A stretch of 64,000 nucleotides of DNA from an uncultured Clostridia bacterium. GTDB lineage: Bacteria; Bacillota; Clostridia; Oscillospirales; Ruminococcaceae. The stretch's first letter is position 1, and every line of letters begins with the position of its first letter. Positions 32,879-40,883 of the stretch are shown here, one piece after another. The translations under genes and the position numbers were made by a program. The notes under the pieces were generated by a model that ran no database searches, was not told the origin of the DNA, and saw nothing but the letters and a program-made list of their open reading frames with translations. The DNA is taken from the NCBI GenBank assembly GCA_947625155.1, contig CANQNG010000004.1, positions 62,001 through 126,000 of the forward strand, in the 5' to 3' direction.

Positions 32879-33949
32879 TTACCTCTCTGCTGCGCAGTCA
32901 TGCAGGAAAGCTGCGGTCTGCCTGTCCATGCAGTCCCGTACACTGCCGCCCGCAAGGTATATCCTGCTGAATGCTACAATATTTTCGATCGCATCTTCCA
33001 CGCCCCAGACGGGTCTCCAGCCGAATACGGACTTCGCTTTCGAGCAGTCCAGTTTGAGGAAAGACGCTTCATGCGGTCCGCCGGTGCTGACATTTTTCCA
33101 CCGCACGGAAGTGCCGTTTGCCGCATTCCACTTGTCGCAGAAGAGTGTCACCAGTTCCCCGGTCGTCAGGCAGTCCTTGTCATCCGGTCCGATGTTGTAA
33201 CACCCGGCAAGGCTTTTATCCGTGTACTGCCGTGCGGCGATCATCAGGTACGCATACACCGGCTCGAGAACGAACTGATAGGGGCGTGTCGAGGCAGGAT
33301 TGCGCACGATGATCTCCTCCCCCTTCTGCACTGCCCGGATGCAGTCCGGAATGATCCTGTCCGCCGCAAAGTCGCCGCCGCCAATGACATTGCCTGCCCG
33401 GCAAGTGGTGATAGCGACCTGCCCGTCCGCAAAGAACGAATCCCGGTAGCTGCTGGTCACCAGTTCCGAACAGGATTTGGAATTGGAATAGGGGTCAAAG
33501 CCGTTCAGTTCCTCGTTTTCCCGGTAGCCCCATGCCCATTCCCGGTTCCGGTAGACTTTGTCGGTCGTGACATTCACCACGGAGACAACGGACGGACAGT
33601 GCCGGACTGCCTCCAGGAGATGCACCGTGCCCATGACATTCGTTTCATAGGTGTAGACGGGGTCTTGGTAGGATGTCCGGACAATGGGCTGTGCTGCCAT
33701 GTGGATGACGATCTCCGGCTTTACCTCGTTCATGACCTGCTGCAAATGCGCAAGGTCACGGACATCGCCCTCTACGGACGGCATGTCCTTGTCCAGTCCG
33801 CACAGCGTGAACAGTGCCGGGTCTGTTGGCGGCTGCAGGGCATAACCTGTCACCTCTGCGCCTGCCTGCAATAAGAGCCGGCACATCCACGAGCCTTTGA
33901 ATCCGGTATGCCCGGTGACGAGCACTTTTTTCCGGTCGTAAAATTTCAT
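32879..33949 (-). CDS. rfbG: CDP-glucose 4,6-dehydratase
   Basis: RfbG makes CDP-4-keto-6-deoxyglucose from CDP-glucose. The 356-residue extended SDR has VTGHTGFKGSWMC (Rossmann), MAAQPIVRTSY, the TTDKVYRN segment with the Thr-Asp-Lys characteristic of nucleotide-sugar 4,6-dehydratases, YSNSK (catalytic Tyr/Lys) and CRAGNVIGGGDF. These are hallmark RfbG motifs. ATG 33949 follows GGAGGAA. In this operon it acts after rfbF and before rfbH, although its gene is downstream of both. Confidence 0.95.
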   Translation of the reverse strand: MKFYDRKKVLVTGHTGFKGSWMCRLLLQAGAEVTGYALQPPTDPALFTLCGLDKDMPSVEGDVRDLAHLQQVMNEVKPEIVIHMAAQPIVRTSYQDPVYTYETNVMGTVHLLEAVRHCPSVVSVVNVTTDKVYRNREWAWGYRENEELNGFDPYSNSKSCSELVTSSYRDSFFADGQVAITTCRAGNVIGGGDFAADRIIPDCIRAVQKGEEIIVRNPASTRPYQFVLEPVYAYLMIAARQYTDKSLAGCYNIGPDDKDCLTTGELVTLFCDKWNAANGTSVRWKNVSTGGPHEASFLKLDCSKAKSVFGWRPVWGVEDAIENIVAFSRIYLAGGSVRDCMDRQTAAFLHDCAAER

Positions 33950-33950
33950 G

Positions 33951-34889
33951 TCATTCCTCCTCAAAGTTCAGGCGCTCCTCCTCAATGACAAGCGGGCGGT
34001 GCATGATGCGCTTGTTGATGCTGAGGATATATTCCCCGATCAGCCCCAAGAAAACCAGCTGTACTGCGCCCAAAAAGAACATCCCGATGACCACAGGCGC
34101 CATGCCGGCATTGAACGTATCCCACATACAGAGTTTCAGGATAAAATATGCCAGTGCAATGACAAAGCTGATCACCGCAATGAACAGCCCCACGAAAGTC
34201 GCCAGCCGCAGTCCGATTTTGGTGTAGGACGTGAAACTCAGCATGGCGATGTCATAGAGCGAAAAGAAATTGTTTTTCGACTTGCCTGCCTTGCGCAGCT
34301 GCTGTTCGTAGGGGATCTCCTTGCGCTTGAAGCCAAGCTCTGCCACGATGCCCCGCAGGAAGGGGGTAGGGTCATTGAGGTCACGCAGCACGTTCACGAA
34401 CGACCGGTCATACAGCCCGAACCCCGTGAAATGCTCGATCTGCTCCACATCCGAGAATTTCTTGATGAGCTTGTAATAGCATGTCCGCAGGAAACGGACG
34501 AACTTGTTTTCCTTGCTGGTGGTCTTGATGGCACTGACGATCTTGTAGCCATTTTCCCACTCCTGAAGGAGCATCGGGATCATTTCCACCGGATCCTGAA
34601 AATCCGCACACATCAGTATCACACAGTCGCCTGTGGTCTGGATCAGCCCGTAGTACGGCGAATTGTTCTGCCCGAAATTCTTGGCATTGAAGATCGCCTT
34701 GATCTTCTTGTTTCCCGCACACATCTGCCGCAGGCGGTCACGGGTACCGTCCTTGGAATCGTTGTCGATGAATACGATCTCATAGTCGTACTGCGGCAGT
34801 TTTGCAAATTCTGCGAGGATGGCTTCGCTCAGGGGCTTGACATTGTCCAGCTCGTTGTAGGTCGGCACTAAGATACTGATCCGTTTCAT
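33951..34889 (-). CDS. GT2 family glycosyltransferase (DPM1/GtrB-like) with two C-terminal TM helices
   Basis: This is a 312-residue inverting glycosyltransferase. The N-terminal GT-A domain shows ILVPTYNELDNV, IDNDSKDGT and CADFQDPVEM (Asp metal site) and the RKAGKSK-NNF-SLYDIAML region of GtrB-like enzymes. Two TM helices follow (about 235-255 and 268-290). Such enzymes load a sugar from a nucleotide onto undecaprenyl phosphate. Its ATG overlaps the epimerase stop as ATGA. With GtrA downstream it suggests sugar transfer to the lipid carrier for modification outside the cell. Confidence 0.92.
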   Translation of the reverse strand: MKRISILVPTYNELDNVKPLSEAILAEFAKLPQYDYEIVFIDNDSKDGTRDRLRQMCAGNKKIKAIFNAKNFGQNNSPYYGLIQTTGDCVILMCADFQDPVEMIPMLLQEWENGYKIVSAIKTTSKENKFVRFLRTCYYKLIKKFSDVEQIEHFTGFGLYDRSFVNVLRDLNDPTPFLRGIVAELGFKRKEIPYEQQLRKAGKSKNNFFSLYDIAMLSFTSYTKIGLRLATFVGLFIAVISFVIALAYFILKLCMWDTFNAGMAPVVIGMFFLGAVQLVFLGLIGEYILSINKRIMHRPLVIEEERLNFEEE

Positions 34890-35803
34890 AGCGGTCTTTC
34901 CTGCCCTTTCTGCGCTCTCTTGAAAGCGATCACGCTGCTGATGCCCTCTGCAAAGCCGACCTGCGGACAGTAGTCCGCAGCCTGTACGGTCTTTGTGATA
35001 TCCGCCTGTATGCCCAGCGGAACAGTATCGCCGTCCGGTGCAAAGGCACAGACAGCGCCCTCGCCGTACACATCCCGCATGATCTCGATATAGCTGCGCA
35101 GCGGCATAGATCCCTTTCCGGCAATGCAATAGATACCAGTGGGGGCATGGCGCTCTGTCAATCGGTAAAACAATGTTCCGGCATCGCTCTCAAAGAGGTA
35201 GTTCCACATCTGCCGCCCGGCAGAAAACTGTGCGGTCTCCCCTTTGAGGAACTGGTCAATGGCATAGTCCAGCATCGTTCCTGCATTGTCCATCGTGCCG
35301 TATACGCTGAAGATCCTCGTCCAGATATGGGAAAGCCCGTTCTTTTCGCAGCACCGTTTACTGAGCATCCCGGCAGCTAGTTTTGCCATGCCGTAGGCAG
35401 TCTCGGGGCGGGGGACCGTATCAGGACCGCTCACGCCCTCGACTCTGCCGTATTCCGCCTGTGAGCCGGCGAACACGAACTGCCTGCATCCCAGCCGCAC
35501 CGCCAGTTCTGCCGCCTTAAGGGTGCTGCGGATGTTGCGTTCCTGCATCATAGGGTCATCCCGTTCCGCACGCATCGTCCCCTCCCATGCAAAGTGATAC
35601 AAGGCATCGAAGCCGCTGCCGCTGACTGTGTCCAGCTCGTCCAGACCGGCATAGGCGATCTCCACCAGAGGCGATACCGGCAGCCGTTCCAAGCGCTTTG
35701 TGCCCCTGCGCACGACCGCAAGCACCTGTGTGCCGTTTGTGATACATTCCCGGATCAGTGCGCAGCCGATCATGCTCGTTGCGCCGGTCACTGCAATTTT
35801 CAT
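34886..35803 (-). CDS. NAD-dependent epimerase/dehydratase
   Basis: This is a 305-residue extended SDR. VTGATSMIGCALI is the Rossmann motif, FAWEGTM and FAGSQAEYG lie around the active-site Ser, and YGMAK (Tyr/Lys) with RIFSVYGT follow. In dideoxysugar operons such a gene usually reduces or epimerises the 4-keto sugar at the last step. AAGGGGGAT precedes the ATG, and the stop overlaps the GT2 start. The exact product (abequose-, paratose- or branched-sugar-type) cannot be read from sequence. Confidence 0.88.
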   Translation of the reverse strand: MKIAVTGATSMIGCALIRECITNGTQVLAVVRRGTKRLERLPVSPLVEIAYAGLDELDTVSGSGFDALYHFAWEGTMRAERDDPMMQERNIRSTLKAAELAVRLGCRQFVFAGSQAEYGRVEGVSGPDTVPRPETAYGMAKLAAGMLSKRCCEKNGLSHIWTRIFSVYGTMDNAGTMLDYAIDQFLKGETAQFSAGRQMWNYLFESDAGTLFYRLTERHAPTGIYCIAGKGSMPLRSYIEIMRDVYGEGAVCAFAPDGDTVPLGIQADITKTVQAADYCPQVGFAEGISSVIAFKRAQKGQERPL

Positions 35804-35815
35804 GAACGATCCCCC

Positions 35816-36757
35816 TTAACCAAGTAGTTCCAGCATTGCCGCTGTCAGCCCGGCATCGTCATAGCCGAATTTATGATACAGATACGGTGCATGTGCCATC
35901 GTCTCAAATACATCCGGTACGCCCAGTATCCGGAACTGTGTCTGCACGCCCGCTTCTGCCAGTACTGCCGCTGCCGCATAGCCAAGTCCGCCGATGCGGA
36001 CATGATCCTGCGCCGCAATGACATGCCCCGTCTCTGCCGCACGGAGGACGGCTTCCCGGTCAAGGGGCTTGAAGGTGTGCATGTCTACGACCCGGATCTG
36101 CTTTCCCGTCTGTTCTGCGACCGCTTCCGCTGCCATGAGCGCATATTTCACGGTGATGCCCGCACACAGGAACGCACCGTCCTGTCCCTCACGCACGGTA
36201 TCTGCCTTTCCGGTCTGGAACTGGTAGTCCTCCCCGTAAACACGCACCACCGGTTCTACGCTGCACCGGAGATAGACCGGACCTTCGCAGGAGCGGGAAA
36301 CATCCAGCATCTGTTCTGCCTGTCGGGGATCACAGGGTTCGAGGACGGTCATGCCCGGCATCGCACCCATGATGGCACAGTCCTCGATCCCCCAGTGCGT
36401 TGCCCCCGAAATACCGCCGGAAAGCCCGGCATAGGGCGCAATGAACCGCACCGGCAGCCCGGCATAGGCAACATCTGTCCGGCACTGTTCACAGGCACGC
36501 ATCGTGATGAACGGCACCATCGAAAAAACATACGGCACAAAGCCCTCATGCGCCAGCCCTGCCGCAAAGCTGACCATATTCTGCTCCGCAATGCCCACGT
36601 TGAAAGAGCGCTCCGGGAACGCCTCCGCAAATCCCCGGCAGCGGCACGTACCCATCAGGTCGGCATTGACCATGACGACCCGTTCGTCCGCCCTGCCGAG
36701 CGCTGTCATATGTTCCCCGATGACATCCCGCAGAAAGACCTTTTCTGTAAAGTCCAT
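35816..36757 (-). CDS. Transketolase-like, C-terminal subunit
   Basis: This is a 313-residue protein equal to the pyrimidine-binding and C-terminal domains of transketolase. NVGIAEQNMVSFAAGLA carries the conserved Glu that activates thiamine diphosphate. THWGIEDCAIM, MTVLEPCDPRQAEQM and the C-terminal domain ending in a GLG-type segment follow. ATG 36757 is chosen at MDFTEKVFLRDV; the longer frame reaches into the partner gene. It is 4 bp downstream of the N-terminal subunit gene. Together they form a split two-gene enzyme embedded between rfbH and the epimerase, which points to a role in sugar branching rather than the pentose phosphate pathway. Confidence 0.93.
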   Translation of the reverse strand: MDFTEKVFLRDVIGEHMTALGRADERVVMVNADLMGTCRCRGFAEAFPERSFNVGIAEQNMVSFAAGLAHEGFVPYVFSMVPFITMRACEQCRTDVAYAGLPVRFIAPYAGLSGGISGATHWGIEDCAIMGAMPGMTVLEPCDPRQAEQMLDVSRSCEGPVYLRCSVEPVVRVYGEDYQFQTGKADTVREGQDGAFLCAGITVKYALMAAEAVAEQTGKQIRVVDMHTFKPLDREAVLRAAETGHVIAAQDHVRIGGLGYAAAAVLAEAGVQTQFRILGVPDVFETMAHAPYLYHKFGYDDAGLTAAMLELLG

Positions 36758-36761
36758 GCTG

Positions 36762-37592
36762 TCAGCCCCTTTCGTCCAGTGTACGCAGCGCTTCTTCATA
36801 CTGCTCACGGGTGATCCTTCCGGCGTGCCAGCGGGGCTGATCTTCCATAAAGGGAACGCCCTTCCCCTTGACGGTATGGCAGACAAAAACGGTCGGCGTT
36901 TCGGAAGAGGCAGGCGGCAGACTGTCGAACTGCCGCTTGATCTCCGCAATGTCATGCCCGTCAAATTCACACACCCGCCAGCCGAAGCTGCGGTATTTTT
37001 CCGCTACGCTGTCCAGTCCCGTCAGCTCGTAGATACTGCCGTCCGCCTCCAGACCGTTCAGGTCGATGATGGCGACAAGATTGCCGAGTTTCAGGTGGGC
37101 AGCATTCATGGCAGCCTCCCAGACAGAGCCTTCGGACTGCTCACCGTCGCCCATGACGACATAGACACGGCTGGTATCGTTATGCTTCAGGCGCAGACCT
37201 GCCGCCATGCCGCAGGCGACCGGGAAACCATGTCCCAGACTGCCCGTGGAGACCTCCACAAAGGGATTGACCAGCCGGCAGGAGTGCATGGAGAACCGCC
37301 CGCCGTCCGTGGCATATTCCCGGAGGACATCCTCCCTGTCAAAGCAGCCGATCGCTGCCTGATTGAAGCTGGTCACGGCGGAGGCATGTCCCTTGGAAAG
37401 GACGAATCTGTCCCGATCCTCCGCATGGATGTCCTGGGGATCGTAGTGCATCTGGTACTGCCAGAGCACTGTCATCACATCGGTCACGGACAGATCGCCC
37501 CCGATGTGGATGGTTTGCAGGGAGCAAAGCTCCAGCAGGTCTTTCCGTATGGCAAGGGCTGCCTGCCGCAGTCCTTCTACTGTTGTGATCAT
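36762..37592 (-). CDS. Transketolase-like, N-terminal subunit
   Basis: This is a 276-residue thiamine-diphosphate-binding half of transketolase. Conserved histidines appear in IHIGGDLSVTD and LSKGHAS. GSLGHGFPVACGMAAG is followed by the ThDP motif GDGEQSEGSVWEAAMNA, and the end carries HTVKGKGVPFME. The length and boundaries are those of the known split transketolases. The start ATG 37592 is 10 bp after the rfbH stop with AGGAGAAG upstream. Works with the next gene. Confidence 0.94.
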   Translation of the reverse strand: MITTVEGLRQAALAIRKDLLELCSLQTIHIGGDLSVTDVMTVLWQYQMHYDPQDIHAEDRDRFVLSKGHASAVTSFNQAAIGCFDREDVLREYATDGGRFSMHSCRLVNPFVEVSTGSLGHGFPVACGMAAGLRLKHNDTSRVYVVMGDGEQSEGSVWEAAMNAAHLKLGNLVAIIDLNGLEADGSIYELTGLDSVAEKYRSFGWRVCEFDGHDIAEIKRQFDSLPPASSETPTVFVCHTVKGKGVPFMEDQPRWHAGRITREQYEEALRTLDERG

Positions 37593-37602
37593 CGGCTTCT
37601 CC

Positions 37603-38946
37603 TCATCTGCTGACGGCTTCGATGATGATCTTTGCCATATAGTCGATCATCTCGTCCGTCATGCCGGGATAGACACCCACCCAAAATGTCTGGTTCATGA
37701 TGAATTCTGTCACTTCCAGACTGCCGGCTACCCGGTAGGCATCCGTTCCCCGCAGTTCATCAAAGCAGGGGTGCTTGATCATGTTGCCGGAGAAAAGCAG
37801 TCTCGTCTGGATATTGTGTTCTTCCACATAGCGTGTCACATCGTTGCGGGCAATGCCGCTTTCCGGCTTCACGGAGATGAGGAAGCCGAACCACGAAGGC
37901 TCGCTGTTTTCCGCAGGTTCGGGCAGGATCAGCTTGTCTGCCACGGGGAGCAGGGCATGGCGCAGTCTCTCCCAGTTGTGGCGGCGGCGTTCGATGAAAG
38001 ACGGGAATTTTTTGAGCTGCTCACAGCCGACAGCAGCCTGCATGTCGGTCACTTTCAGGTTATAGCCCAGATGACTGTAGACGTACTTGTGGTCATACCC
38101 CTGCGGCAGCTCCCCGAACTGCCCGTCAAAGCGGTGTCCGCAGAGATCGTCACGTCCGGAGGGGCACACGCAGTCCCGTCCCCAGTCCCGGTAGGAGAGG
38201 ATCAGCCGATGCAGCAGCGGATCGTCCGTATAGACACAGCCGCCCTCGCCCATGGTCATATGGTGCGGCGGATAGAAACTGCTCGTGCCGATGTCGCCCC
38301 ATGTGCCGGTGAATTTTGTTTCGCCGTCAATGGTGTACTTAGAACCGAGGGCATCGCAGTTGTCCTCTACCAGCCACAGATCATGTTTCTGACAGAAAGC
38401 TCTCACAGCGGCAATGTCGAACGGATCGCCGAGGGTGTGGGCGATCATGACTGCCTTCGTCTTTTCGGAGAGGGCAGCTTCCAGCTGTGTCACGTCGATA
38501 TTATACTGCGGCACGGTCACATCCACGAATACCGGGACTGCACCATATTGCAGGATCGGTGCAATGGTGGTCGGGAAACCGCAGGCAACGGTGATGACCT
38601 CATCGCCCCGCTTTACCCGGCGTTCGCCCAGCTCCGGGGCTGTCAGCACCATGAAGGCGATCAGGTTGGCAGAAGAACCGCTGTTCACCAGATGCGCATA
38701 CTTCACGCCGATCCACTGTGCGAACTCCTTTTCAAAGCGGTCAGAAAATCTGCCCGTCGTCAGCCAAAAATCGAGTGTAGCATCCGTCAGGCTCTGCATT
38801 TCCTTTTCATCGAACACACGGGCAGCATAGTTGATCCTGTCCCCCTCTGCAAAGGGCTTTTTCTTTTCCACGAAATCATGATAATATTCTGCGACAAGGG
38901 CTTTGATCTGTTCCCTTGCCTCTGCTTCACTGTTCCACTCTGCCAT
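37603..38946 (-). CDS. rfbH: CDP-4-keto-6-deoxyglucose-3-dehydrase (RfbH/E1 type)
   Basis: RfbH is the PMP and iron-sulfur enzyme that removes the 3-hydroxyl during 3,6-dideoxyhexose synthesis. The 447-residue DegT/DnrJ/EryC1-fold protein has SFYPPHHMTMGEGG, where His228 replaces the PLP lysine of ordinary aminotransferases, the signature of this dehydrase. Cysteines in RDCVCPSGRDDLCG fit the cluster-binding segment of E1. GGGAGGAG precedes the ATG. Second gene of the operon after rfbF. A reductase (E3/RfbI) is not in the window. Confidence 0.96.
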   Translation of the reverse strand: MAEWNSEAEAREQIKALVAEYYHDFVEKKKPFAEGDRINYAARVFDEKEMQSLTDATLDFWLTTGRFSDRFEKEFAQWIGVKYAHLVNSGSSANLIAFMVLTAPELGERRVKRGDEVITVACGFPTTIAPILQYGAVPVFVDVTVPQYNIDVTQLEAALSEKTKAVMIAHTLGDPFDIAAVRAFCQKHDLWLVEDNCDALGSKYTIDGETKFTGTWGDIGTSSFYPPHHMTMGEGGCVYTDDPLLHRLILSYRDWGRDCVCPSGRDDLCGHRFDGQFGELPQGYDHKYVYSHLGYNLKVTDMQAAVGCEQLKKFPSFIERRRHNWERLRHALLPVADKLILPEPAENSEPSWFGFLISVKPESGIARNDVTRYVEEHNIQTRLLFSGNMIKHPCFDELRGTDAYRVAGSLEVTEFIMNQTFWVGVYPGMTDEMIDYMAKIIIEAVSR

Positions 38947-38970
38947 GGTGATCTCCTCCCATTCTTCTTG

Positions 38971-39753
38971 TTAGTCTGCCCATTTTTTCCATGGGGCATT
39001 TCCGGTCTGCAATAATTTTTCGAGGGTGTCCATTTCCCGCTTGTTGTCCATGCACTGCCAGAAGCCCCTGTGCGGATAGGACATCAGTTCCCCCTCTGCC
39101 GCAAGGCGTTCCAGCGGTTCCCGCTCAAACACGGTCTCATCCCCGGCAATGTAGCCGAACACCTGCGGTTCGAGTACCATATAGCCTGCATTGATGGGCG
39201 CACTGTCCGAGAGATTCTTTTCCCGGAACGACTTGACGGCATTGTCGCCGCCGATGTCCAGCACCCCTTTCTGCTGTTCCTGCCGGACGGCGGTCAGCGT
39301 GGCGATCTTGCCGTGCGACCGGTGGAAGGTGAGCAGCTTCTCGATATCCACATCACAGACGGCATCGCCGTAGGTCATCATGAATGTTTCGTTCCCCACG
39401 TATTCTTGGACACGCTTGATGCGTCCGCCTGTCATGGTGTGCAGTCCGGTATCCACGACCGTGACTTTCCACGGTTCAATGTGCTGTTTGTGGATGATCA
39501 TATCATTTCTGCCGGCTGTATAGTCAAAGGTCACATCACAATTGTGGAGAAAATAGTCTGCGAACCATTCCTTGATGATATGCTGCTTATAGCCTGCACA
39601 AATGACGAACTCACATATACCATAATGGGCATATTCTTTCATGATATGCCACAGGATCGGCTTTCCGCCGATCTCTATCATCGGTTTCGGGCGGAACTGG
39701 GATTCCTCAGAGATCCGTGTGCCAAGCCCGCCTGCCAACAATACGACCTTCAT
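38971..39753 (-). CDS. rfbF: Glucose-1-phosphate cytidylyltransferase
   Basis: RfbF makes CDP-glucose from CTP and glucose 1-phosphate, the first committed step to CDP-dideoxyhexoses. The 260-residue nucleotidyltransferase has LAGGLGTRISEES (nucleotide binding), KPMIEIGGKPILWHIMK, TYGDAVCDVDI (metal-binding Asp) and NAGYMVLEP, all standard for RfbF. It is the first gene of a nine-gene minus-strand operon with a promoter 55-85 bp upstream. Confidence 0.96.
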   Translation of the reverse strand: MKVVLLAGGLGTRISEESQFRPKPMIEIGGKPILWHIMKEYAHYGICEFVICAGYKQHIIKEWFADYFLHNCDVTFDYTAGRNDMIIHKQHIEPWKVTVVDTGLHTMTGGRIKRVQEYVGNETFMMTYGDAVCDVDIEKLLTFHRSHGKIATLTAVRQEQQKGVLDIGGDNAVKSFREKNLSDSAPINAGYMVLEPQVFGYIAGDETVFEREPLERLAAEGELMSYPHRGFWQCMDNKREMDTLEKLLQTGNAPWKKWAD

Positions 39754-39808
39754 TTCTCTTTTTCATCTCCCTGCTTTGGCGAAATATTGCCATTTACCTC
39801 ACCTTACC

Positions 39809-39837
39809 ATTTTACAATGATCCTGCGGTATTGTCAA
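39809..39837 (-). promoter_or_regulatory. Sigma-A promoter of rfb-type operon
   Basis: On the minus strand, TTGACA (39837-39832), 17 bp, TAAAAT (39814-39809). Confidence 0.78.
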
Positions 39838-39950
39838 GACACGGGCGGAGAATTTGACAACATTGACAAAACCATGGCACACATCGTACCTTCTGTTGTC
39901 CATTCCTACCGCTTTAAGGCAACGGCGCACGGTCTTTGTATGGCGCTGTC

Positions 39951-40316
39951 TTAAGTTTTACTGATCGCATACACCGCAAGCATCACGACCCCTACAAACA
40001 GCGGCAGCATCACGAACCGGAACAGGTTGTCCAGCATATCTGCTTTCCGCATCCGGCGGCGCTGCAATTCGGCATCCCATGCGATGACTTCTTCCCGGCG
40101 GCGGGTGCGTTCTGCTTCGAGCTGTTCTATTTTTTCCATGCACTGTGCAATGCGTTCCCGGGCATCCGCATACTGTTCGATACGCCGGAAATGCATGACT
40201 GCCGCTTCCAGTGCTTCGACCGTTCCCGTTTCCTGCAAGCTGACAGCGTGATCATAGACAGGCAGCTCCAGCGGTGTTTCTGCTGTCTGTGCGGTATCTA
40301 GTCTGTTCTCTGGCAT
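39951..40316 (-). CDS. Hypothetical protein with coiled coil and C-terminal membrane anchor
   Basis: This is a 121-residue protein. The N-terminal half is acidic and helical (EALEAAVMHFRRIEQYADARERI, TPR-like in feel), a charged coiled coil follows (MEKIEQLEAERTRRREEVIAW), and a single TM helix near the end (VMLPLFVGVVMLAVYAI) would anchor it with the bulk in the cytosol. No known family recognised. GGGAGGGA precedes the ATG and it has its own promoter. Function unknown. Confidence 0.7.
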   Translation of the reverse strand: MPENRLDTAQTAETPLELPVYDHAVSLQETGTVEALEAAVMHFRRIEQYADARERIAQCMEKIEQLEAERTRRREEVIAWDAELQRRRMRKADMLDNLFRFVMLPLFVGVVMLAVYAISKT

Positions 40317-40348
40317 ACCATTCCCTCCCGGCTTTTCGTATCGGTTTT

Positions 40349-40377
40349 ATTATAACATATTTTTCCTGAATTGTAAA
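40349..40377 (-). promoter_or_regulatory. Sigma-A promoter of tail-anchored protein gene
   Basis: On the minus strand, TTTACA (40377-40372), 17 bp, TATAAT (40354-40349). Confidence 0.75.
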
Positions 40378-40470
40378 GGCTGATTTTTTTGCAGCCTTAC
40401 TGCTTTTTCGCCTAAAGGCGAAAAGGATAGTTCGGAAAAGAGGAAAGAAGGGGGCACTTTTTTGCCAAAA

Positions 40471-40769
40471 GGCAGCGTGACGCTGCACCCGTGGTGTCGC
40501 CCAATGCGCCTGACGGCGCAAAGGGCGACTGCTTTCAGGGAAGATAAAAGTATCATCCGGGCAAGCCGACCTTTGTGCCGTAGGCACATTGGGAGGCAAA
40601 TCGGTGCAGCGCCTCGCTGCCTGAAAAGGGCGAAGTATAGAAGTGTTTCGCCGCCTGCGGGCGGCGACCAGAGGGCTCTGCCCTCTGGACTCCTGCCAGC
40701 TTTTTGAAAAAAGCTGGACCAAAAACTTTTGTTTCGTCGCCCAATGCGCCTGACGGCGCAAAGGGCGAC
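40471..40769. repeat. Repeat cluster: three hairpin cores and a 69-bp module
   Basis: Core A (40496-40529) is GTCGCCCAATG / CGCC-TGA-CGGCG / CAAAGGGCGAC, with fully complementary outer arms. Core B (40561-40597) is inverted, with stem TGTGCC-GTA-GGCACA and the usual GCAAGCCGACC / GGGAGGC arms. Core C (40736-40769) repeats core A. Between B and C are hairpins GCAGCG-CCT-CGCTGC and CGCCGCC-TGC-GGGCGGCG and the 69-bp module at 40666-40734. The 40.3-40.9 kb gap holds only these repeats and two divergent promoters. Confidence 0.88.
40666..40734. repeat. 69-bp module, copy 1 (two hairpins)
   Basis: It starts GACCAGAGGGC, contains hairpin CCAGAGGGC..GCCCTCTGG and the perfect hairpin CCAGCTTTTTGAAAAAAGCTGG, and ends AAAAACTTTTGTTT. 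It is the same as 42189-42257 except at two positions. Confidence 0.9.
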
Positions 40770-40805
40770 CGCTTTCAGGTTAGATAAAATAGCAGCCTGC
40801 CGCAC

Positions 40806-40834
40806 TTGATTTCTTCTCATAAATGCTGTATAAT
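40806..40834 (+). promoter_or_regulatory. Sigma-A promoter of M20 gene
   Basis: TTGATT (40806-40811), 17 bp ending TGCTG, TATAAT (40829-40834). Confidence 0.83.
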
Positions 40835-40883
40835 AGAAGTAACCACCACACAGCCGGACGGCTGACAGAAAGGGGTATTTCAC

